Shown here one piece after another: positions 1 to 5,718 of a stretch of DNA of 7,595 nucleotides (position 1 is its first letter; every line of letters starts with the position of its first letter). Both the position numbers and the translations under genes were made by a program. The stretch covers positions 1-7,595 of the forward strand of contig CALKHN010000083.1 of assembly GCA_937991535.1 (NCBI GenBank), given 5' to 3'. The notes below the pieces were generated by a model. That model was given only the letters and a program-made list of their open reading frames with translations. It was not told the DNA's origin and did not search any database. Origin of the DNA: an uncultured Sphingobacteriales bacterium. GTDB lineage: Bacteria > Bacteroidota > Bacteroidia > Chitinophagales > Chitinophagaceae.

Positions 1-54
1 AGTCCGCCGCGGCGGATATGAATCCTGACCTCTAACCGCCTGAGCTACCCCGCC
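1..54 (-). repeat. tRNA-like 5'-half repeat, copy 1 (truncated tRNA-CAU remnant)
   Basis: Read on the minus strand this begins with a tRNA-like 5' half: acceptor strand GGCGGGG, TA, D-arm GCTC-AGGCGGTTA-GAG, then CAGGA, loop TTCATAT with CAT at the anticodon positions after U33. The 3' side of the anticodon stem should read TCCTG but is replaced by the palindrome TCCGCCGCGGCGGA, and no T-arm or matching CCCCGCC acceptor strand follows before the window edge. It is identical over 54 bases to the copy at 88-141. It is best read as a non-functional tRNA-derived repeat. The left flank is cut off, so a longer structure outside the window cannot be excluded. Confidence 0.7.
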
Positions 55-87
55 TGTTATTAATTTCTTTCTTTATTGTTGAGCCCC

Positions 88-141
88 AGTCCGCCGCGGC
101 GGATATGAATCCTGACCTCTAACCGCCTGAGCTACCCCGCC
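88..141 (-). repeat. tRNA-like 5'-half repeat, copy 2 (truncated tRNA-CAU remnant)
   Basis: This is an exact second copy of the 54-bp unit at 1-54, separated from it by a 33-bp AT-rich spacer (period 87 bp). Its full 3' flank is visible: after the palindrome the minus strand reads GGGGCTCAACAAT and then an A-rich run. There is no T-loop consensus (GGTTCRANNC) and no strand complementary to the GGCGGGG acceptor, so it cannot fold as a complete tRNA. The anticodon loop also lacks one of the two A residues expected after CAT. A tRNA-Met or Ile2-type gene is the likely ancestor; which one cannot be told from a half molecule. Confidence 0.75.
90..103. repeat. 14-bp perfect GC palindrome (second copy at 3-16)
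   Basis: TCCGCCGCGGCGGA equals its own reverse complement. It occurs at the same place in both tRNA-like repeats, exactly where the tRNA homology stops. Every base is G or C except the terminal T/A pair, in contrast to the AT-rich surroundings. It could be a small interspersed palindromic element or the product of an inverted copying event, because AGTCCGCC also resembles the 3' side of a tRNA T-arm. Confidence 0.7.
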
Positions 142-216
142 TTATTCTTTTGCCGCCCCAACTGAATCCACTCTTCCCTTCGAAGGCTAGGTTTACCCGC
201 TCTTTATTTCGGGCTG

Positions 217-224
217 CAAAAATA
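217..224 (-). promoter_or_regulatory. Bacteroidota -7 promoter element candidate reading toward the tRNA-like repeats
   Basis: On the minus strand this reads TATTTTTG, a full match to the Bacteroidota -7 consensus TAnnTTTG. It is followed by GCAGCCCG and about 75 bases of leader before the tRNA-like unit at 141. I see no TTTG -33 element at the usual 17-23 bp spacing, so the call rests on the -7 match and the position upstream of tRNA-derived sequence. An 8-base match in AT-rich DNA can arise by chance. Confidence 0.35.
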
Positions 225-291
225 AGGGTTTTATTAGTATTTTTTAAGATTTTTCCTGAACAAAAACAATACAAAACCTGAAGATAAAAGA

Positions 292-315
292 GCAGGTGAT
301 TAGACAATCACCCGC
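292..315 (-). terminator. Intrinsic terminator-like hairpin downstream of the transposase homologue
   Basis: GGTGATT (295-301) pairs perfectly with AATCACC (306-312) across a 4-base loop. After one mismatch (294/313) two more G-C pairs close the base. On the minus strand the stem is followed at once by TCTTTTATCTT, a T-rich tract as in a rho-independent terminator. On the plus strand no T-tract follows. It lies about 150 bases past the transposase stop codon and before the TATTTTTG site, so it could insulate the two units. Confidence 0.5.
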
Positions 316-342
316 TTACCAAAACATGAGAAAACTTATATT

Positions 343-382
343 CCTTCAACTTAGTTAATGTGATCCAGGAATGAGTTGAAGG
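343..382. repeat. Inverted repeat with 9-bp arms
   Basis: CCTTCAACT (343-351) and AGTTGAAGG (374-382) are perfect reverse complements around a 22-base spacer, with one G-T and one A-T pair possible further inward. The repeat lies between the transposase stop codon and the hairpin at 292-315. No T-tract adjoins it. It could be an RNA stem, an operator-like site or chance. Confidence 0.3.
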
Positions 383-461
383 TTAAACTTTGGAAAAAAA
401 TTCCCGGAGTGATTTCAATTTTTTAAGAAGAGGGATTTAACCCCTGTTATAAAGTTTTTTA

Positions 462-1172
462 TCATTGGTCACCATTCCTATATACTGTGGCGTAATTTTT
501 ATGTTCTTCATTTTTAAAATACCGGGGAGCGCTAATAATCCCGGTAAGTACAGTAAGGATATCATCATTGCGGAAGTTATACCTGAATTCACATTCCTTA
601 ATATGCAGGTATAAAGTACTTTTATTCATACCCCTGAACTTTTGCAAACGGCTTTTGGTATGCTTCCAAAAACCGGTAATTTCAGGTAGTACATTAACCG
701 AAGATGAAAGTTCTGTATTACCATTCAGCCAATACAAACGCCAGTCATTAAAATCAGCCACTGCATGATAGCCGTCAAAAAACGGAACTGAACCTCCATT
801 AATGGCGGCATGGTCTTTTCCCTGCAATTGTAAAATTGAAGCCTGACATATATCCTTAAGCCATGCAGTAGACACCTTTCCCTTGTATGTGTAAAAACCG
901 TAATACGCAGGGTTATTTACAGGAATACATGATACATCCTCATTGTTATTTGCTGTTTTAAGTGTAAGTGAACCCCGACCGGAAAAAAGACTGGCTTCAC
1001 AAAAGGTAGCAATTGCAGAACGAATAAGCCTGAAGTAATTATTTACAGTTACCCTGCTTACGCCGCTTATATCGGCTATCTGAGTAGCAGTAAGATCATC
1101 ACAAAACAGTTCCAATATTTCCCGGCATTTCCTCTCCGGCAAATGCCCCCCTTTTAGCAGTTTATAATTCAT
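462..1172 (-). CDS. IS1595/IS1016-type transposase homologue, probably catalytically inactive
   Basis: The start at 1172 is chosen because transposase-like sequence begins there (236 aa); an in-frame ATG at 1250 would add 26 unrelated-looking residues. Residues 28-51 form a helix-turn-helix (TATQIADISGVSR...). The C-terminal block at about 165-201, with FWKHTKSRLQKF and LYLHIKECEFRYN, matches the IS1595/IS1016 signature FWSFAKRRL...FYLHLKECEFR. The second catalytic aspartate is kept in FFDGY (D133). The first motif, normally like GEIEIDES, reads GSLTLKT (Asp replaced by K72), and the acidic residue of IESFW is replaced by T166. Family motifs are recalled, not aligned. Length is ordinary for the family and there are no internal stops. 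No convincing terminal inverted repeats were found. It may be a decaying insertion sequence or a domesticated DNA-binding derivative. Confidence 0.72.
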   Translation of the reverse strand: MNYKLLKGGHLPERKCREILELFCDDLTATQIADISGVSRVTVNNYFRLIRSAIATFCEASLFSGRGSLTLKTANNNEDVSCIPVNNPAYYGFYTYKGKVSTAWLKDICQASILQLQGKDHAAINGGSVPFFDGYHAVADFNDWRLYWLNGNTELSSSVNVLPEITGFWKHTKSRLQKFRGMNKSTLYLHIKECEFRYNFRNDDILTVLTGIISAPRYFKNEEHKNYATVYRNGDQ

Positions 1173-1628
1173 AAGACAACAGTTAATACGAATGGTTTCG
1201 GATTTAAAAATCCTTAGAAAATACGGCAGAGAAAACATAAAATACACCAACGGGAAAAAGTCGGGGTAAACGAAGTATACTAGATTAATTTACCATTCTC
1301 ATAATTGTGTTCATTATACACGCCGCCATCCTAAAACCTGATTCTTTTAACCGGTAGTTTGTTTTTACGGATTCTCTTCTATATTAAACAATGCAGAAGG
1401 CTTTATGTTACATTAATATGAGCACTGGTTTCAAACAGGGTAATAGCGGTAATTATATTAGATGAGTGAAAAAAGACAAAAAAACGTTTGCACTCAGCAT
1501 TGCAACATTCTTCTGATAATAATTGTGTTCTTCCCCTGCTAAATATATCATTCTTTTTAGCGAGCAACCGCGGCATCAGTTCCAAAAGAATAAACCCATC
1601 CAGGCAACATGCGTCACTTACATAAAAT
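1173..1628. other. Intergenic region without a recognised gene
   Basis: This AT-rich stretch separates two minus-strand genes. I see no RNA gene and no strong hairpin followed by a T-tract downstream of the glycosyltransferase. A minus-strand open frame crosses 1403-1684, but it overlaps the glycosyltransferase 3' end and its composition does not look protein-like. A weak pair of similar sequences (TTTAACCCC near 434-442 and TTTACCCC, minus strand, near 1265-1272) brackets the transposase but is too short to call insertion-sequence ends. Confidence 0.5.
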
Positions 1629-3257
1629 CTATGGCTTCTTGATGTATATTTCGATGGTTCCCGGTTCTGAATTTCTGGGGGCAATAAATGAATCTATTTG
1701 CTGATAATGCAACTTTAAAGTGTCCCTGACCCTGAATGGATAAAAATTATTTAACCCCGGCATGTACTCAAATAAAACAACATCATAATAATTATTTCGA
1801 ATTCTGTCTTCAAACATTTCCGCCTCCCGGTTAAACATTCCTACGCCTAAATGATACCATAACGGGAAACGGGGACTTCGCTCCAGCGCATATGGTATTT
1901 CCGCTGCCAGAAAAGTAAGTTCCGACATATTCAACACTTTAATATCTTTTTTATTCTTTACAATATCCAGTTCCATAAGCCGCTGTATTCCCATAACGGT
2001 AGGCTCTGGCAATTTTATTTTTTTAAGCGTTGGCAAATTAGAGTATATCCACTTGCCCTGGGGAATAATTGTAGATTCTTCTCCGGGAGGTCTAAGTCTC
2101 GCATTATGCAATCCAACAACATTTTCGCCTGTTGCAGACTGAACGATTCCTTCCTCTTTACTACTCTTAATAAATATCCTTTGTATGTAGTTCCAGTACA
2201 ACTGACTCCACCACAGCATTATACCGATACTCAATAACGAAAATACCCAGGTATTGTTTATTTTAAACGGCAAATATTGAATCAGGTAATGCATAATAAA
2301 AGCAAATGCAAAACCGTGGAAAAAAATATTACTGTTAACAGGAGTGTAGCTGGTAATTTGAAAAATAGCGGCCAAGCATAAAATCCCTAATGTAAGTAAC
2401 AAAAAAACTGTTTCTCTTTTATCAGCCAGGAATGATCTGGCATCTTTAAATCTTGCAACGGATAGTAATACAATAATAAAAATATAAAATTTCAACCATT
2501 GCGACTCGCTGAAAAACTCATTTATGATATCAGCACCCGAAACCCGGGCGTTATGAGGCGGTTGGCCGTGATTGAACCAGTAAGAGAACTCAAACTGCGA
2601 GAAAAAAAGAACAGCGATTACGGTAAACAAAACCGTTCCACCTGCATATACTACAGATGGAAGCCATCGTTTTTCAAGCCAGCTAATATACAGCAGTAAA
2701 AAAATACCAATAAAGAACATGAGTCCACCTGCATCCTGCTTGGTAAAAAACGAAAAAAAAGTAAACAGCGATGCAAGCAATATCCAAAGCCATTTTGATT
2801 TATCGTTTTCACTAAAAATAAATTGCAAAATAAATGCTATGGAAATTAGTCCGTACACGATGGCCGTATGATTATACCAGGGCCAAAAATTAAAAAATGA
2901 AAAGGTGATGGAATACAACAAAACGGACGCTGCTCTAACAGCAGGAATTACTGAAACTTTTATTAATATCTGCCGGAAAACCAGCCCTGAAATAATATTA
3001 ATAAACGCCTGTGCTTTCACAAGAGTAATTAGCTGTGCTCCAAATATTTTAAAGAAAATTGCAGGGACTACCCAATACATCCCTCCCAATGGAGTACCAA
3101 AATCACGGAAAGGCAGTTGCCCCTCACTCATCCTGTATGCACCTTCCCAAGATAAAAAAATATTTACCCTGAAAGGGAAACTTAAAAGCAGCGGAAATAA
3201 AGCAATGCCAATGATAATTAAGATTTCAAAAATACTTAATACCTTTTTTTGTGTCAT
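1629..3257 (-). CDS. Multi-spanning GT-C-type glycosyltransferase
   Basis: This 542-residue inner-membrane protein has a hydrophobic N-terminal part of about 358 residues with roughly ten membrane segments (estimated by eye), then a soluble C-terminal region of about 185 residues. After the first membrane segment comes SWEGAYRMSEGQLPFRDFG, where W37-E38-G39 and the following LPFRDF fit the first extracytoplasmic loop of GT-C enzymes (PMT/ArnT-like), whose acidic residue there is needed for catalysis. Such enzymes move a sugar from a polyprenyl-phosphate donor to an acceptor on the periplasmic side. The divergent neighbours look like enzymes that make a polyprenyl-phosphate pentose, so it is a good candidate user of that donor. 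Acceptor, sugar and exact family are unknown. ATG start at 3257, TAG stop; no strong promoter was seen in the 186-bp divergent gap. Confidence 0.75.
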   Translation of the reverse strand: MTQKKVLSIFEILIIIGIALFPLLLSFPFRVNIFLSWEGAYRMSEGQLPFRDFGTPLGGMYWVVPAIFFKIFGAQLITLVKAQAFINIISGLVFRQILIKVSVIPAVRAASVLLYSITFSFFNFWPWYNHTAIVYGLISIAFILQFIFSENDKSKWLWILLASLFTFFSFFTKQDAGGLMFFIGIFLLLYISWLEKRWLPSVVYAGGTVLFTVIAVLFFSQFEFSYWFNHGQPPHNARVSGADIINEFFSESQWLKFYIFIIVLLSVARFKDARSFLADKRETVFLLLTLGILCLAAIFQITSYTPVNSNIFFHGFAFAFIMHYLIQYLPFKINNTWVFSLLSIGIMLWWSQLYWNYIQRIFIKSSKEEGIVQSATGENVVGLHNARLRPPGEESTIIPQGKWIYSNLPTLKKIKLPEPTVMGIQRLMELDIVKNKKDIKVLNMSELTFLAAEIPYALERSPRFPLWYHLGVGMFNREAEMFEDRIRNNYYDVVLFEYMPGLNNFYPFRVRDTLKLHYQQIDSFIAPRNSEPGTIEIYIKKP

Positions 3258-3443
3258 TCCTAAGGGTTAATTTATAAAAATATGTTACCGGAAAAAATTT
3301 CCAAAAACTTCTTAAGTAATATACCAAATGCAAAAAAGACAGGGGGCAGCAGTAAAATAATGATTTACGCCTTCCGTTATTAAAATTATTACATTTATAC
3401 ATTAACTTGTATTTTCTTATAATAAATATCCTGAATATACATT

Positions 3444-4325
3444 GTGATCTATCTTAAATTACTACGACCAAAAGAATGGGCAAAAAATCTTTTCCTGTAC
3501 ATACCCCTTTTTTTTGCAGGAGAAATCTTTAACTGGTTTAAAGTACTTAATGTTTTTGAAGGATTCGTTGCTTTTTGCTGCATTGCAAGCAGCATTTACG
3601 TTATAAACGATATTGCGGATAAAGAAGATGACAAAAAGCATCCTCAAAAGCAAAACAGACCTATTGCATCCGGGGCAGTTTCAACCGGCGCCGCTTTAGC
3701 CATTTTTGCGATACTGGCCGCTTCAGGTTTTTTTATTGCCTTTTTCATAAGCACCAAATTCTTTTTCCTGCTCGGGCTGTATTTCTTGCTGAATATCGGG
3801 TATTCATTTGGATTGAAAAATATTCCAATTCTCGACATTTTTATTATTGCCATAGGATTTGCTTTAAGAGTACGGTCGGGCGGCAGTATTGCAAAAGTAG
3901 ATGTTACCATCTGGCTGAACATCATGGTATTTCTTTTGGCACTATTTATGGCTGCGGGCAAAAGGCGGGACGATGTACTCTTAAAAAATTCTTCGGGGCA
4001 CGATATGCGTAAAGCCGTTAAAGGCTACACACTTGATTTTTTAAATGCCCTGCTTGCATTAATCTCCGCAGTTATGATTGTAGCGTATCTCATGTACACC
4101 ATGTCTGAAAGTGTAATTTTAACTCACTCAACAAAGCGCTTATACGTTACCTGCCTTTTTGTTATGGCTGGTATTATGCGATATTTGCAAATCATATATA
4201 TAAACGATGATTCCGGATCACCTACGAAAATATTATACAAGGATCGCTTTATTCAAATAGCTCTTTTGCTATGGATGATCAGCTTTTATGTAATAATTTA
4301 CACTAAAAACATGCCTTTCTTCTAG
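3444..4325 (+). CDS. UbiA-family polyprenyl-phosphate phosphoribosyltransferase (DPPR synthase-like)
   Basis: This 293-residue multi-spanning membrane protein should transfer 5-phosphoribose from PRPP to a polyprenyl phosphate, the first step toward a lipid-linked pentofuranose. The Asp-rich motif is N55-D56-xx-D59-xxx-D63, followed by H66-P67-x-K69-xx-R72-P73-I74, as in mycobacterial Rv3806c. Also matching are Y120-SFG-L124-K125, D131 of the second Asp region, R142 and G146-G147, A171-G172-K173-R174, and a C-terminal KDRFIQI block. These features separate it from quinone- or heme-type UbiA enzymes. The start is GTG at 3444: an in-frame TGA at 3432 leaves no other standard start, and the resulting N-terminus YLKLLRPKEWAKN fits the family. 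It is the first gene of a plus-strand trio, 68 bp before the SDR gene. Confidence 0.85.
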   Translation: MIYLKLLRPKEWAKNLFLYIPLFFAGEIFNWFKVLNVFEGFVAFCCIASSIYVINDIADKEDDKKHPQKQNRPIASGAVSTGAALAIFAILAASGFFIAFFISTKFFFLLGLYFLLNIGYSFGLKNIPILDIFIIAIGFALRVRSGGSIAKVDVTIWLNIMVFLLALFMAAGKRRDDVLLKNSSGHDMRKAVKGYTLDFLNALLALISAVMIVAYLMYTMSESVILTHSTKRLYVTCLFVMAGIMRYLQIIYINDDSGSPTKILYKDRFIQIALLLWMISFYVIIYTKNMPFF

Positions 4326-4393
4326 TCATGACATCTCAGAATATTTTTAGCAGTAATTAAATTTTATTTTCACTATTTTAACAGAAACTATTT

Positions 4394-5125
4394 ATGCCAA
4401 CCCTGCTTGTTCTTGGCGCTACTTCTGATATTGGAAGGGCAGTTGCGAGGCAATTTGCCCATAAACAGTTTAATATTCATTTGGCTGCACGAGACCCCTC
4501 AAAGCTGTCCGCACTCCAAGCCGACCTAACCATTCGCTATAACATTCAATGTCTTACTCATCCGTTTGATGCTGTTGATTTTACTTCTCATAAACTCTTT
4601 TACCACACATTGGATCCCAGGCCTGATATTGCCGTATGCATTTTTGGTTATATGAATGAAAACGAGCTTGTCATTAATAATCCGGATGAAACCTTAAGAA
4701 CAATAAACACCAATTATACCGGTGCTGTAAGCATATTGAATATTATTGCTGAAGATTATACATTGCAAAAAAAAGGCGTTATTGTTGGTATTAGCTCTGT
4801 AGCAGGTGAAAGAGGAAGACAAAGCAATTATATTTACGGAAGCGCGAAGGCCGGATTCACTGCGTATCTTTCCGGGCTGAGAAATAAGCTTTACAGCAAA
4901 GGAATCCATGTTGTTACAGTATTACCGGGTTTTGTATACACCAAAATGACCGAACATTTGAATTTGCCTGAACGGTTAACCGCACAACCGGAGGACGTGG
5001 CACGATCCATATATACTGCAGTTCAAAAAAGAAAGAACACAGTATATGTTAAATGGTTCTGGAGGTGGATCATGTGCATTATCAGGCTTATACCTGAACC
5101 TGTCTTTAAAAGAATGAAGTTGTGA
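4394..5125 (+). CDS. SDR oxidoreductase, DprE2-like (polyprenylphosphoryl 2-keto-pentose reductase)
   Basis: This 243-residue Rossmann-fold enzyme has the nucleotide-binding motif G8-ATSDI-G14, N107 in NYTGA, S134/S135 in SSVAGERGR, and catalytic Y148-GSA-K152. The SSxAGERxRxxNxxYGSxKAG stretch and the basic, hydrophobic tail near WRWIMCIIRLIPEPVFKRM closely resemble mycobacterial DprE2 (Rv3791), which uses NAD(P)H to reduce the 2-keto intermediate to decaprenylphosphoryl-arabinose. R33 after the second strand might favour NADPH, but that is a guess. The gene lies between a DPPR synthase-like and a phosphatase gene and overlaps the latter by four bases, which supports a role in the same pathway. 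Its usual partner, the flavin oxidase DprE1, is not beside it. A different 2-keto-sugar substrate therefore remains possible. Confidence 0.82.
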   Translation: MPTLLVLGATSDIGRAVARQFAHKQFNIHLAARDPSKLSALQADLTIRYNIQCLTHPFDAVDFTSHKLFYHTLDPRPDIAVCIFGYMNENELVINNPDETLRTINTNYTGAVSILNIIAEDYTLQKKGVIVGISSVAGERGRQSNYIYGSAKAGFTAYLSGLRNKLYSKGIHVVTVLPGFVYTKMTEHLNLPERLTAQPEDVARSIYTAVQKRKNTVYVKWFWRWIMCIIRLIPEPVFKRMKL

Positions 5126-5715
5126 AAAAGTCTATCGCTTTTTTTGATTTTGACGGCACTATTACCTGCAAGGATACTTTATTTGAAGTCATTAAATACC
5201 AGAAGGGCAGTTTGGCATTATACCTTGGATTGTTGAAACTTTCACCCTGGCTTATAGCATTCAAATTACAAATCATCTCAAATGATACAGCAAAGCAAAA
5301 GCTGCTTACCCATTTTTTTAAAGATACACAGTTTACGGATTTCCAGAATAAATGCAATGCATTCATTGAACATAAACTACCCGGCCTCATCCGGTACCAG
5401 GCTTTGCAGCAAATAAAAGAACATCTTCAAAATAATATACTTGTAGTGGTGGTATCAGCTTCTGCAGGAAATTGGATAGAGGGCTGGTGCAAGAAAAATA
5501 ATATAATATGTATTGCCACGAAACTCGAAATAAGAGAAGGAAAGCTAACAGGAAAAATAGAAGGGAAAAATTGCTATGGTACAGAAAAAGTGAACAGGAT
5601 TAAAGCACTCTTCTCTCTCAATGCATATGAAACCATTATGGCTTATGGAGATACAAAAGGTGACAAGCCAATGCTATCGCTTGCCACCTTTGCACATTAC
5701 AAACCCTTTCGATAA
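5122..5715 (+). CDS. HAD-IB family phosphatase, candidate polyprenyl phosphoribose 5-phosphatase
   Basis: This 197-residue SerB-like hydrolase has all four HAD motifs: D9-F-D11-G-T (nucleophile and acid/base), S112 in VVVVSAS, K156 in TEKVNR, and G176-D177-TKG-D181 for magnesium. Residues 29-50, between motif I and the cap, are hydrophobic and could be amphipathic or membrane-associated. The GTG start overlaps the SDR stop in GTGA (5122-5125), so the two genes are probably translationally coupled. From this context the likely substrate is the polyprenyl-phosphoryl 5-phosphoribose made by the UbiA enzyme. In mycobacteria a PAP2-type protein (Rv3807c) is assigned that step, so this would be a non-homologous replacement. 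Homology alone supports only phosphatase; phosphoserine phosphatase is the alternative, but the context argues against it. Confidence 0.8.
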   Translation: MKKSIAFFDFDGTITCKDTLFEVIKYQKGSLALYLGLLKLSPWLIAFKLQIISNDTAKQKLLTHFFKDTQFTDFQNKCNAFIEHKLPGLIRYQALQQIKEHLQNNILVVVVSASAGNWIEGWCKKNNIICIATKLEIREGKLTGKIEGKNCYGTEKVNRIKALFSLNAYETIMAYGDTKGDKPMLSLATFAHYKPFR

Positions 5716-5718
5716 AAA

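Larger units (their letters stand above)
142..461. other. Intergenic region between the tRNA-like array and the transposase homologue
   Basis: No convincing coding sequence lies here. The stretch holds a short palindrome CCTTCGAAGG (177-186), a TAnnTTTG promoter-like site (217-224, minus strand), a terminator-like hairpin (292-315) and a longer inverted repeat (343-382), each listed separately. The order suggests that minus-strand transcription from the transposase side ends near 290 and starts again near 210 toward the tRNA-like repeats. Confidence 0.6.

Noticed and set aside
1..141. CRISPR array or intact tRNA genes
   Set aside because: There are only two repeats of 54 bp with one 33-bp spacer, and the repeat is tRNA-derived. 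Neither copy has a visible T-arm or 3' acceptor strand, so an intact tRNA is not supported.
119..307. 62-residue minus-strand open frame
   Set aside because: It overlaps the tRNA-like repeat, the promoter-like site and the hairpin. It ends in a low-complexity G/S/R-rich run made by the repeat and has no recognisable motif.
434..1272. Terminal inverted repeats of an insertion sequence around the transposase homologue
   Set aside because: The best pair is TTTAACCCC versus TTTACCCC with a gap and no extended match, and no target duplication was seen, so it is at chance level.
1403..1684. 93-residue minus-strand open frame
   Set aside because: It overlaps the 3' end of the glycosyltransferase in another frame and shows no domain, signal peptide or family resemblance.
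2905..3270. 121-residue plus-strand open frame
   Set aside because: It lies entirely opposite the N-terminal membrane region of the glycosyltransferase and has no motif of its own.
3258..3443. Promoters in the divergent gap between the glycosyltransferase and the UbiA gene
   Set aside because: Only partial matches to TAnnTTTG were found (AGTTTTTG on the minus strand, TAACTTGT on the plus strand). A promoter is expected here but cannot be placed.
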